DNA of 64,000 bases, taken from assembly GCA_947632555.1 (NCBI GenBank), contig CANRPU010000002.1:124001-188000 (forward strand). The letters are read 5' to 3'. Position numbers and translations under genes: made by a program. This DNA comes from an uncultured Lachnospiraceae bacterium (GTDB lineage Bacteria; Bacillota; Clostridia; Lachnospirales; Lachnospiraceae). Position 1 is the first letter of the stretch. The number at the start of each line of letters is the position of its first letter. The notes below the pieces were generated by a model. The model saw nothing but the letters and a program-made list of their open reading frames with translations, was not told the DNA's origin and did no database searches. Of this stretch, positions 1 through 7,786 are shown piece after piece.

Positions 1-1
1 G

Positions 2-469
2 GCCGCTACGGAAGCGGCGCTGCGGGCGCTTACAACAGAATTCGGAAGTCTGGAGAACGTTAAGTATTTTCCTATGGATATTTCCCTGTACGATTCCACG
101 GGAAATACGAAGATCACGGATACTACCGGCCTTAAGATCACCATTACGCTGCCTCTGCCGGATTCCTTGGCTGACTACGCGGGCAATAACAGGATCGCGG
201 GCGTGGTAGATGACAAACTGGATAAGCTCTCCCCGAAGTTTACTACGATTGACGGCGTTTCCTGCATCACCTTTACGGCGGAGCATTTTTCTCCCTATGT
301 GATGTACGTGAACACCAATAACCTGGAATCCACAGGAGTGGTGGACAATTCGCCGAAGACGGGAGATATTCATCCCAAGTGGTTTGTAGCGGTCGGACTG
401 GCATGTCTTTCCGTTATCCTGTTCGTAAAGCGGGATAAGACCGGAAAAAAGACGGTGGTCCGGGCCTGA
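2..469 (+). CDS. C-terminal part of a sortase-anchored surface protein (5' end outside window)
   Basis: The reading frame is open from base 2, so only the last 155 residues are present. They hold a beta-rich region with no family I can name, then a cell-wall sorting signal: SPKTGD at bases 350-367, a hydrophobic segment (WFVAVGLACLSVILFV) and a short basic tail (KRDKTGKK). SPxTG is a known variant of LPxTG; the (S/P)PxTG form is the substrate of Clostridioides difficile sortase B. The protein is therefore probably exported and covalently attached to peptidoglycan. The region before the anchor resembles the matching part of the next protein (both have an 'F-HLSP/HFSP' segment before the signal), so the two are probably tandem paralogues. 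The missing N-terminus may carry leucine-rich repeats as in the neighbour, but that is inference. An ATG at 74 lies inside the frame and is not the likely start. Confidence 0.8.
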   Translation, partial: AATEAALRALTTEFGSLENVKYFPMDISLYDSTGNTKITDTTGLKITITLPLPDSLADYAGNNRIAGVVDDKLDKLSPKFTTIDGVSCITFTAEHFSPYVMYVNTNNLESTGVVDNSPKTGDIHPKWFVAVGLACLSVILFVKRDKTGKKTVVRA

Positions 470-492
470 AACGGAAAGGCGCGGGAAGGCGT

Positions 493-3321
493 ATGAAGAA
501 AACAGTGAGCGCGCTGCTTTTGGCCATGGCGCTGTTGGTAACGCAGATACCGGCTCTGCCGCTCTGGGCGGAAGAATCGGTATCCAAGGACTCGGATTTT
601 CAGATGAATGGCACTATACTGATGAGTTATACAGGCACGGCGAAAACCGTGTCTGTTCCTGCTTCTGTCACGCAGATCGGAGCGGAGGCGTTTGCCGGGA
701 ACACGACCATGGAAAAGCTGGAGTTTAAGGGAAGCGCGGTGGAGCAGATCGACTATCGGGCTTTTGCGGGCTGCGCAGGGCTGAAGGAGGTAAAACTGCC
801 CAATTCCGTGAAAAAGCTGGGGAACGGCGCCTTTGCCGACTGTACCGGCCTGAAAAAACTGACTCTGGGCGCCGGGCTTTCCGAGCTGGGTATGGGCGTG
901 TTCGCCGGCTGTCCGGCTCTGGAAACCATAGAGGTGGATAAGAACAACACGTCTTTCAGCGTGGGGGACGGCTGTCTGTACAATGAGGACAAGAGTATGC
1001 TTTACCTGCTTCTGCCGGTGAGAAAAACAGATACCTATACCATGCCTTCTACCGTTACGGACATTGCGGAATATGCTTTTTGGGGCTGCGAGTCCGTAAA
1101 GAGCATATCCTTGAGCAGCAGTCTGAAAAAGATACCGGATTATGCTTTCGCCAACTGCAGATCGCTGACCTGGATCAGCATCCCCTATTCGGTTTCCTCC
1201 ATTGGACTGAAAGCCTTCGCGGACTGTAAAAATCTGGAAAACGTCACCATTCCCGCGTCGGTACTGCGCATTCATGATACGGCGTTTGACGGCTGCCCCA
1301 GGCTGAATATCATAGCGGATGAAAATACGCCGGCCTATGATTTTTATCAGGCGTGGAAACAAAGAAACCCGGCGGACAGCGGAGCGCAGACTTCTTCCGG
1401 CGGCGGAGGCAAGATAGATCTGAGTACGCTGAGCGCCACCGGCTATCCGCCGTTTGACAATCTGCTTGAACGGTTGAATCAGATCGGCGCTCATCAGGGA
1501 AACGGGGAAGAAGCTCCTGCGGCGGATATTTCTTCGGGAAATGCTTCCGCGGGCGGCACGCAGAATGGGAATACACCTTCCGGCAGCGTGCTTGGGAGCA
1601 CATATGTGGTAGGCAACAGCGCCGTGATCCTGGCGGACGGCGGACTGCTTCCCGTGGGGGGAACGGTGACTGCCCCGGGGGCGGGGAGCCAGGAAGACGC
1701 GGATCATAACGGCGATGCCGCGCCAGGCTCTCAAACGGATCCGGAAAAGGAAGATTCCGGAAAAAACTATGATATTCCCAAGACCATTCTGGCGGGAGAA
1801 ACGATCCTGGCCGATCTGGCCTATTATCAGAGCAGCGCCATGGCGGGATATGCGTTCCCGGAAGGGATAGAAGAGATCGGAGAGTTTGCTTTCGCGCGCA
1901 GCAATCTGACCAGAGCGCGGATCCCTGACGGAGTGAAGACGATTTCTTACGGGGCCTTTTATCACTGTGATTATCTCAGCGAAGTAACGATCCCTGCTTC
2001 GGTCACTTACATCGCGCCGAAAGCCTTTGATAAATGTATGTGGCTGGAAACCTGGAAAAAAGCTTCGGGTGATGATTACCTGGTGGTAGGGGACGGGATC
2101 CTTCTGGCGTATCGGGGCAGCGGGGGAAACCTGACTCTGCCCGATACGGTAAAGACCGTAGCGCCGGAGGCCTTTGCGGACAATGACAGTATCGTGTCCG
2201 TGTATCTGCCGGATTCCGTAAGGGATATCGGGGAAGGCGCGTTTGAGGGCTGCGGCAGCCTGGAAAAAGTGACCGGCGGGGTCAATGTCCAGACGGTCCG
2301 CGACCGGGCGTTCGCGGGCTGCCCTCTGAGTTCCGCCCATGTATTCGCGAACGTAACGCGGCTGGGACTGAAATGTTTTGATTTTTCCGGGACGGCCTGC
2401 GGGGATTCCGAGAAAGTGGTGGTATTCGATTCTGCGGAAGGATTTCCTGAGGCCGCGCACGAGGACACGGCGGAAAGGCTGTCCAATACGGAGGCCAGGG
2501 GGTGCGTTCTGGGGGATACCCGGATCGTGGTAGTGAATAAAAAGGTGCAGGCTTCCCAGCTGGCGGACATCCCTCTTTTCACGTCAGGCAACGGGTTTAA
2601 GGGACTGATCGTCTATATCAGTTCCCGGGACAAAGCGCAGGTGACCTGTCTGGCCGCCGCCTATACCGAACAAGAAATGGCCGCGGCATATCTGCCGGAC
2701 TATGTAACGATAGACGGAAAAAGCTATGAGATCCTGGGAAAAGAAAACGCGGTGCTTCTGCCTGTTCTGGAAACCGCCGGCCAAAGCGGAGTGACGGTGC
2801 GCAATAACGGCAGCGGGCTGACAGGAGAGATATCGGCTTCTCTTTCAGGGGATGCGTCAGGGCTGTATGAACTGGAAGTGACAAGGGACGAAGCGGGCGA
2901 GAACGCCATCAAAGAAGGGTACCGGGCGGTCTATCGGGAAGAACTGCCGGCAGGTACGGTCTTTGCCGAACTGGATCTGACGGAAAGCGCTACGGGGATC
3001 CCCATAACCAAGCTGGGACAGCAGTATCTGCAGGTTACGGCGCAGCTGCCTTCCTCACTGAACAGCGGCAGTCTGCGGATCTTTACCGTGGACAGAAACG
3101 GGCAGCTGGAAAATCTGCCTTATACCAGAAACGGGGATACGGTGACCTTTGCCGTCAACCATCTTTCTCCTGTGGCATTTAGCAGAGTGGGGAGCGCGGT
3201 GACGGGAAAACTGGATGCGTCCCCGGATACGGGAGATACGCGGATCAATCCCAATTACGTGCTGGCGGCCGGCCTGGCGGCAATGGCCGCGGCGGTCCTG
3301 CTGATCAAAAAGAAAAGGTGA
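493..3321 (+). CDS. BspA-like leucine-rich-repeat surface protein with SPxTG anchor
   Basis: 942 residues. It starts with a signal peptide (MKKTVSALLLAMALLVTQ..., cleavage near A-L-P-L-W-A/EE). Two blocks of LRR_5 (BspA/TpLRR) repeats follow, about residues 35-270 and 430-620; they show the hallmark 'I...AFAGC..L..V.LP.SV..I' pattern. A Gly/Ser/Asn-rich linker (about 290-430) separates the blocks. A beta-rich region comes next, then SPDTGD (residues 910-915), a hydrophobic helix and KKKR at the extreme end. Such proteins are displayed on the wall and in other species bind host or bacterial surfaces; the ligand here is unknown. Start chosen at ATG 493, with GGGAAGG just upstream. It lies 23 bases after the preceding anchored-protein gene and is probably cotranscribed with it. 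A strong hairpin follows the stop. Confidence 0.9.
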   Translation: MKKTVSALLLAMALLVTQIPALPLWAEESVSKDSDFQMNGTILMSYTGTAKTVSVPASVTQIGAEAFAGNTTMEKLEFKGSAVEQIDYRAFAGCAGLKEVKLPNSVKKLGNGAFADCTGLKKLTLGAGLSELGMGVFAGCPALETIEVDKNNTSFSVGDGCLYNEDKSMLYLLLPVRKTDTYTMPSTVTDIAEYAFWGCESVKSISLSSSLKKIPDYAFANCRSLTWISIPYSVSSIGLKAFADCKNLENVTIPASVLRIHDTAFDGCPRLNIIADENTPAYDFYQAWKQRNPADSGAQTSSGGGGKIDLSTLSATGYPPFDNLLERLNQIGAHQGNGEEAPAADISSGNASAGGTQNGNTPSGSVLGSTYVVGNSAVILADGGLLPVGGTVTAPGAGSQEDADHNGDAAPGSQTDPEKEDSGKNYDIPKTILAGETILADLAYYQSSAMAGYAFPEGIEEIGEFAFARSNLTRARIPDGVKTISYGAFYHCDYLSEVTIPASVTYIAPKAFDKCMWLETWKKASGDDYLVVGDGILLAYRGSGGNLTLPDTVKTVAPEAFADNDSIVSVYLPDSVRDIGEGAFEGCGSLEKVTGGVNVQTVRDRAFAGCPLSSAHVFANVTRLGLKCFDFSGTACGDSEKVVVFDSAEGFPEAAHEDTAERLSNTEARGCVLGDTRIVVVNKKVQASQLADIPLFTSGNGFKGLIVYISSRDKAQVTCLAAAYTEQEMAAAYLPDYVTIDGKSYEILGKENAVLLPVLETAGQSGVTVRNNGSGLTGEISASLSGDASGLYELEVTRDEAGENAIKEGYRAVYREELPAGTVFAELDLTESATGIPITKLGQQYLQVTAQLPSSLNSGSLRIFTVDRNGQLENLPYTRNGDTVTFAVNHLSPVAFSRVGSAVTGKLDASPDTGDTRINPNYVLAAGLAAMAAAVLLIKKKR

Positions 3322-3331
3322 CACACTTTAT

Positions 3332-3376
3332 AAAAACTCCGGCATATGATGAATAGAGAAAAAAGCCGGAGTTTTT
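3332..3376 (+). terminator. Rho-independent terminator after the LRR gene
   Basis: A 12-bp perfect stem (AAAAACTCCGGC at 3332-3343 paired with GCCGGAGTTTTT at 3365-3376) encloses a 21-nt A-rich loop and ends in five T residues. It begins 10 bases after the LRR stop codon. Its 3' arm carries the GGAG that serves as ribosome site for the next gene. Confidence 0.75.
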
Positions 3377-3378
3377 AT

Positions 3379-4284
3379 ATGTTCAGAGTACGCAGGCAGA
3401 TAGGAGCGGGGATTTCGCGGGCGGGAGAGGCGAGCCCGGTGGTAGCGGTCCTGGATACGGGGGTGACGGAGCATCCGGATCTGAGGGGCCGGATCGTGGA
3501 TTTCAGGGATTTCCTGGAAGACCGCCGCCGGATTTACGATGACAGCGGACACGGAACCCATGTCTGCGGTATCATCGGGGGAAACGGATCCCTTTCCGGG
3601 GGAAAATACAGGGGAATAGCGCCTACCGTCAGTCTGGTGGTGGGAAAGGTACTGGACCGGAAAGGGGACGGGACCGTGGAGGCCATGCTGGACGGCGTTG
3701 ACTGGGTACTGGAAAAAATGACGGAGTGGAATATCCGTATTTTAAATATATCCGTGGGAATGGGCCGGCTGATGAACGAAGAAAAAGAAAGGATGTTAAA
3801 GAAGAAGCTGGAACAGGCGTGGGACAGAGGACTGCTGGTAGTCTGCGCGGCCGGAAACAACGGGCCGGCCTGCGACACGCTTTCTACGGTGGGAAAGAGC
3901 AGACGGCTGATCACCGTGGGCTGTCATGACGGCGCGTATTTTCAGGACAGCGTAAAGCGATGCGCCGCGTATTCTTCCCGAGGCTCGAGATTTGAAACCT
4001 ACAGAAAACCGGACATCGTGGCGCCGGGAACGGAGATCATATCCTGTAACGGCGGAGTGGGCAGGGGGATCGGCGGCTACCGCAACGCCTATATCGCCAA
4101 GAGCGGCACTTCCATGGCCACCCCCATTGTTTCGGGGGCGCTGGCGCTCCTGCTGCAGAAGCATCCGGAATATGACAATGAAACGGCAAAAAAGAAACTG
4201 TTGGATACAGCGGAGGATCTGGGGGAACCCTGGTATCAGCAGGGATGGGGAATGGTCAATGTAGAGCGGCTGCTGGAAGGATAG
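3379..4284 (+). CDS. S8 family serine peptidase (intracellular-subtilisin type)
   Basis: 301 residues with no signal peptide, so probably cytoplasmic. The subtilase catalytic triad is complete: Asp26 in VAVLDTG, His58 in GHGTHVCG and Ser245 in SGTSMATP; the oxyanion-hole Asn lies in AAGNNGP. The protein covers little more than the peptidase domain and lacks the prodomain expected of secreted subtilisins, which fits the ISP-like group involved in intracellular protein turnover. I chose ATG 3379 because GGAG (3368-3371) lies 7 bases upstream. An in-frame ATG at 3346 would add 11 residues but has no ribosome site and sits in the loop of the terminator hairpin. Expression may come from read-through of that hairpin; no separate promoter is evident. 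Exact substrate unknown. Confidence 0.9.
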   Translation: MFRVRRQIGAGISRAGEASPVVAVLDTGVTEHPDLRGRIVDFRDFLEDRRRIYDDSGHGTHVCGIIGGNGSLSGGKYRGIAPTVSLVVGKVLDRKGDGTVEAMLDGVDWVLEKMTEWNIRILNISVGMGRLMNEEKERMLKKKLEQAWDRGLLVVCAAGNNGPACDTLSTVGKSRRLITVGCHDGAYFQDSVKRCAAYSSRGSRFETYRKPDIVAPGTEIISCNGGVGRGIGGYRNAYIAKSGTSMATPIVSGALALLLQKHPEYDNETAKKKLLDTAEDLGEPWYQQGWGMVNVERLLEG

Positions 4285-4295
4285 CGCCGCTTTTT
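4265..4295 (+). terminator. Weak possible terminator at the end of the subtilase gene
   Basis: A 6-bp stem (AGCGGC 4265-4270 with GCCGCT 4286-4291) is followed by a five-T run. It overlaps the last codons of the peptidase gene and lies just before the next promoter. The stem is short and the loop is 15 nt, so this is tentative. Confidence 0.35.
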
Positions 4296-4310
4296 GCGTC
4301 TATTTTTCTA

Positions 4311-4339
4311 TTGACATGCGTCGTATCATTGTATACAAT
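4311..4339 (+). promoter_or_regulatory. Sigma-70-type promoter of the citrate operon
   Basis: TTGACA at 4311-4316, a 17-bp spacer, and TACAAT at 4334-4339. The -10 element lies entirely inside the palindrome at 4321-4346, so a protein bound there should block polymerase. Confidence 0.8.
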
Positions 4340-4346
4340 GATACGA
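4321..4346. promoter_or_regulatory. Perfect 26-bp palindromic operator, probable GntR site
   Basis: The half-site TCGTATCATTGTA (4321-4333) is followed directly by its exact reverse complement (4334-4346). The core TTGTATACAA fits the GT-N(n)-AC pattern typical of FadR/GntR-FCD regulators. It covers the -10 element and most of the spacer. The gene for a GntR-FCD protein is the second gene of the operon it precedes, which suggests autorepression; the assignment of regulator to site is inference. Confidence 0.75.
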
Positions 4347-4371
4347 GAATCATATAGGAAGGGTGGATGCT

Positions 4372-5775
4372 ATGGACAGGGATATGTTTCAGAACAGACC
4401 GGTAAATATGAACCATAAGAACAATCTTTTGGAAATCGAAGAGCATATGTATATATTGGACGATGTGGAGAAACCCAATGTATTCAGAAATATGTTTCCC
4501 TATTCGGAGATTCCCAAGATTCCTTTTAACGACAGGATCGTGCCCCACAATATGCCCAGGGAGATCTGGATCACGGATACCACGTTCCGGGACGGACAGC
4601 AGTCCAGGGCGCCGTACACCACGGAGCAGATCGTCACGATCTATGACTATCTGCATAAGCTGGGCGGCCCCAACGGGATGATACGGGCCAGCGAGTTTTT
4701 CCTCTACAGCAAGAAGGACAGGGACGCGGTATATCAATGTATGGAAAGGGGCTACGAGTTTCCGGAGGTTACCAGCTGGATCAGAGCCAGCAAAGAGGAC
4801 TTTAAGCTGGTAAAGGAGATCGGCATGAAGGAAACGGGAATCCTGGTCAGCTGCTCCGATTACCACATTTTCCTCAAGCTGAAAATGACGAGAAAGCAGG
4901 CGATGGAGCACTACCTGAGCGTGATCCGGGACTGCCTGGAAGAGGGGATCTCTCCTCGCTGCCATCTGGAAGATATTACCAGGGCGGATATTTACGGCTA
5001 TGTGGTGCCGTTCTGTCTGGAACTGATGAAACTTCAGGAGCAGTACGGTATCCCCATCAAAGTAAGGGCCTGCGATACCATGGGATACGGGGTCAATTAC
5101 GCGGGCGCCGTGATCCCAAGAAGCGTGCAGGGCATCATTTACGCGCTGCATACGCATGCCGGCGTGCCGCATGAAAATCTGGAATGGCATGGACACAATG
5201 ATTTTTATAAAGCGGTTTCCAATTCTACCACCGCGTGGCTTTACGGCTGTTCAGGCGTCAACACCTCTCTGTTCGGTATCGGGGAGCGGACAGGCAATAC
5301 GCCGCTGGAGGCCATGGTCTTTGAGTACGCCCAGCTGCGGGGAGATCTAAACGGCATGGACACTACGGTCATTACCGAACTGGCGGAGTATTATGAGAAA
5401 GAGATCGGGTATCAGATCCCGGAGAGAACGCCTTTCGTAGGCAGGAATTTCAATGTGACCAGAGCGGGGATCCATGCGGACGGTCTGTTGAAGAACGAGG
5501 AAATATACAATATTTTCGATACGGAAAAATTTTTGAACCGTCCTGTGCTCTGCGCGGTTTCCAATACTTCCGGCCTGGCCGGGATCGCCCACTGGATCAA
5601 TACTTATTACAAATTAAAAGATGATCGTCAGGTGGATAAGAACAGCGACCTGGTAAAGGAAGTAAAGAGCTGGGTGGACAAGGAATACGCGGACGGGCGC
5701 GTGACTGTGCTGACGGACAGGGAACTGGTGGAAACCATCGGCAGGGCCTGTGAAAAGCTGCATATTACGCTTTAG
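4372..5775 (+). CDS. Probable Re-citrate synthase (isopropylmalate/homocitrate synthase family)
   Basis: 467 residues of the DRE-TIM metallolyase superfamily: DTTFRDGQQ at residues 69-77 (the metal- and substrate-binding 'RDGxQ' signature), HGHND with the two metal-ligand histidines at 273 and 275, and GIHADG near 365. It lacks the C-terminal LeuA allosteric domain, so it is not a standard isopropylmalate synthase. In Clostridium kluyveri and relatives, proteins of this type are Re-face citrate synthases (oxaloacetate + acetyl-CoA to citrate). The isocitrate dehydrogenase gene in the same operon supports that role here: the first step of glutamate synthesis. Homocitrate or isopropylmalate synthesis remain alternatives. 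Start: ATG 4372 with GGTGG upstream; a GTG at 4363 in frame is poorly spaced from the ribosome site. No aconitase gene is in the window. Confidence 0.75.
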   Translation: MDRDMFQNRPVNMNHKNNLLEIEEHMYILDDVEKPNVFRNMFPYSEIPKIPFNDRIVPHNMPREIWITDTTFRDGQQSRAPYTTEQIVTIYDYLHKLGGPNGMIRASEFFLYSKKDRDAVYQCMERGYEFPEVTSWIRASKEDFKLVKEIGMKETGILVSCSDYHIFLKLKMTRKQAMEHYLSVIRDCLEEGISPRCHLEDITRADIYGYVVPFCLELMKLQEQYGIPIKVRACDTMGYGVNYAGAVIPRSVQGIIYALHTHAGVPHENLEWHGHNDFYKAVSNSTTAWLYGCSGVNTSLFGIGERTGNTPLEAMVFEYAQLRGDLNGMDTTVITELAEYYEKEIGYQIPERTPFVGRNFNVTRAGIHADGLLKNEEIYNIFDTEKFLNRPVLCAVSNTSGLAGIAHWINTYYKLKDDRQVDKNSDLVKEVKSWVDKEYADGRVTVLTDRELVETIGRACEKLHITL

Positions 5776-5792
5776 GCCGGGGAGGAAGGACC

Positions 5793-6509
5793 GTGGGAAA
5801 TTATAATGTAAAAGAGGAAGTAACGGACAAGTACTCGCTGCGGGGACGGGTCTTTCACAGGATTCGGGAAAATATCTTAAACGGCACCTATAAGGAGCAC
5901 GAGGAGTTAAAGGAAGTTACCGTCGGCGAGGAACTGGGCGTCAGCAGGACCCCCGTAAGAGAGGCGTTCCGGCAGCTGGAGCTGGAGGGGCTGATACAGA
6001 TCATTCCCAATAAGGGCGCTTATGTGACCGGGATCACGGAAAAGGATGTGAAGGATATCTATATCATCCGTTCCCTGCTGGAAGGGCTCTGCGCCAGATG
6101 GGCTACGGAGAATATTACCAAGGAACAGCTGGACGAGATGGAAGAGAACGTGTATCTGGCCAGTTTTTATGCCGAAAAGGGGCATATGGAGCAGCTGGCC
6201 CAGCTGGATAACCGTTTCCATGAAATCATGTATGAAGCCTGCAATTCCAAAATGCTGGAGCATCAGCTGAAGGATTTTCACGAGTATGTGCTGCGCGTGA
6301 GAAAAAAGACCCTGGCAACCTCCCGGGGGAACGCTTCCAATAAGGAGCATGAGCAGATCATGCTGGCGATCAAGGCGGGAGATGGGGAACTGGCGCAGGA
6401 ACTGGCCCATACGCATATGATAAACGCCTATGAGAATATGGTGAAGAACGGGCTGCACGAGGTATACCAAAAAGAAAATCTGGAACTGGAACGGGAAAAT
6501 AAAAAATAA
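5793..6509 (+). CDS. GntR family transcriptional regulator, FCD (FadR) subfamily
   Basis: 238 residues. The N-terminal winged helix-turn-helix (about residues 12-75) has the typical GntR segment LGVSRTPVREAFRQLELEG followed by an 'NKGAYV' wing. The C-terminal FCD domain (about 85-215) contains the Asp/His pattern (D-N-R-F-H, then later His residues) that often binds a metal and a small carboxylate effector. It starts at GTG 5793 with GGAGG seven bases upstream. It lies between the citrate synthase candidate and isocitrate dehydrogenase genes, and the operon promoter holds a perfect palindrome with a GntR-like core. It is probably an autoregulated repressor that senses an organic acid of the citrate or 2-oxoglutarate branch; the ligand is a guess. 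Confidence 0.9.
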   Translation: MGNYNVKEEVTDKYSLRGRVFHRIRENILNGTYKEHEELKEVTVGEELGVSRTPVREAFRQLELEGLIQIIPNKGAYVTGITEKDVKDIYIIRSLLEGLCARWATENITKEQLDEMEENVYLASFYAEKGHMEQLAQLDNRFHEIMYEACNSKMLEHQLKDFHEYVLRVRKKTLATSRGNASNKEHEQIMLAIKAGDGELAQELAHTHMINAYENMVKNGLHEVYQKENLELERENKK

Positions 6510-6539
6510 AAACAGGCAAGCCTGTGGAAAGAGGAAAAG

Positions 6540-7745
6540 ATGAGCAAAATTCAGATGACAACCCCCCTGGTAGAGATGGACGGAGATGAAATGACAAGGA
6601 TTCTCTGGAAGATGATAAAGGAGGAACTTCTGCTTCCCTTTATCGACCTGAAAACGGAGTATTACGATCTTGGGCTGGAAAACAGGAATAAGACCGATGA
6701 CCAGGTGACCGTGGATTCCGCCAAGGCTACGCTGAAATACGGCGTGGCGGTGAAATGCGCTACGATCACGCCCAACGCCGCCAGAATGACGGAATACAAT
6801 CTCAAGGAAATGTGGAAAAGTCCCAACGGAACGATCAGGGCCATCCTGGACGGTACGGTGTTCAGAGCCCCCATTCTGGTGAAGGGGATCGTTCCCTATG
6901 TAAAAAACTGGGTAAAACCTATCACCATTGCCCGCCACGCTTACGGCGATGTCTATAAAAATACGGAGATCAAGGTGCAGGGAGCGGGCAGAGCGGAGCT
7001 GGTCTTTACGGCGGAAGACGGCAGCGAGATCAGGGAACTGATCCATGAGTTTACCGGGGCCGGGATCCTGCAGGGCATCCACAATACGGAAAAATCCATC
7101 AGGAGTTTCGCGAAAGCGTGCTTTTCCTACGCGGTAGATACCAGACAGGACCTCTGGTTTTCTACCAAGGATACCATTTCCAAAAAATACGATCACACCT
7201 TTAAGGATATTTTCCAGGAAATTTATGATACGGAATACAAGGAGAAGTTTGAGGAGCTGGGCATTACCTATTTCTACACGCTGATCGATGACGCGGTAGC
7301 CAGGGTGATCCGTTCCGAGGGCGGTTTTATCTGGGCCTGCAAGAACTACGACGGTGACGTTATGAGCGATATGGTAGCCACGGCTTACGGCGATCTGTCC
7401 ATGATGACTTCCGTGCTGGTTTCCCCTGACGGTGTTTATGAATATGAGGCGGCCCACGGTACCGTGCAGCGCCATTATTACAAGTATTTAAAGGGAGAGG
7501 AAACTTCCACCAATTCCATCGCCACTATTTTCGCGTGGACGGGAGCGCTGAGAAAGCGGGGAGAGCTGGACGGCATTCAGGAACTGGTGGATTTCGCGGA
7601 TAAACTGGAGAAGGCATGTATCAAGACAGTGGAAGACGGAAAGATGACCAAGAGCCTGTCCCTGATCTCCACCTGCGAAAATCCGGTGATCCTTGACAGT
7701 CTGGGCTTTATCAGGGCTATCAGGGAAACCTATGAAACGATGTAA
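6540..7745 (+). CDS. icd: NADP-dependent isocitrate dehydrogenase (eukaryotic-like homodimeric type)
   Basis: 401 residues. It converts isocitrate + NADP to 2-oxoglutarate + CO2 + NADPH. The sequence follows the type II (mitochondrial/cytosolic-like) IDH family: [17 protein letters not shown] is the isocitrate-binding segment, followed by conserved Arg residues; [16 protein letters not shown] and [14 protein letters not shown] near residues 305-335 form the NADP-binding region. Asp residues in 'YDGDVMSD' are metal ligands. The length matches the family. ATG 6540 follows GGAAAGAGGAAAAG. As the last gene of the citrate operon, it would turn citrate-derived isocitrate into the glutamate precursor and supply NADPH. 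Confidence 0.93.
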   Translation: MSKIQMTTPLVEMDGDEMTRILWKMIKEELLLPFIDLKTEYYDLGLENRNKTDDQVTVDSAKATLKYGVAVKCATITPNAARMTEYNLKEMWKSPNGTIRAILDGTVFRAPILVKGIVPYVKNWVKPITIARHAYGDVYKNTEIKVQGAGRAELVFTAEDGSEIRELIHEFTGAGILQGIHNTEKSIRSFAKACFSYAVDTRQDLWFSTKDTISKKYDHTFKDIFQEIYDTEYKEKFEELGITYFYTLIDDAVARVIRSEGGFIWACKNYDGDVMSDMVATAYGDLSMMTSVLVSPDGVYEYEAAHGTVQRHYYKYLKGEETSTNSIATIFAWTGALRKRGELDGIQELVDFADKLEKACIKTVEDGKMTKSLSLISTCENPVILDSLGFIRAIRETYETM

Positions 7746-7755
7746 ACGGGATAAA

Positions 7756-7786
7756 AAGAACTGGCGGACCTACTCCGCCAGTTCTT
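7756..7786 (-). terminator. Terminator of the ABC-F gene (possibly bidirectional)
   Basis: A 13-bp perfect stem (7756-7768 with 7774-7786) with a CCTAC loop. On the minus strand the hairpin is followed by TTTTTAT, a proper T tract. It includes the last codons of the ABC-F gene. It also lies 11 bases after the icd stop, but the plus-strand T tract is poor (TTCTTCC), so icd termination here is less certain. Confidence 0.75.

Noticed and set aside
370..2460. A 696-codon open frame on the minus strand opposite the LRR gene
   Set aside because: It is the antisense shadow of the repeats. The translation is rich in Arg, His and Pro with no domain, and it has no ribosome site; the plus strand encodes a clear signal peptide, repeats and anchor.
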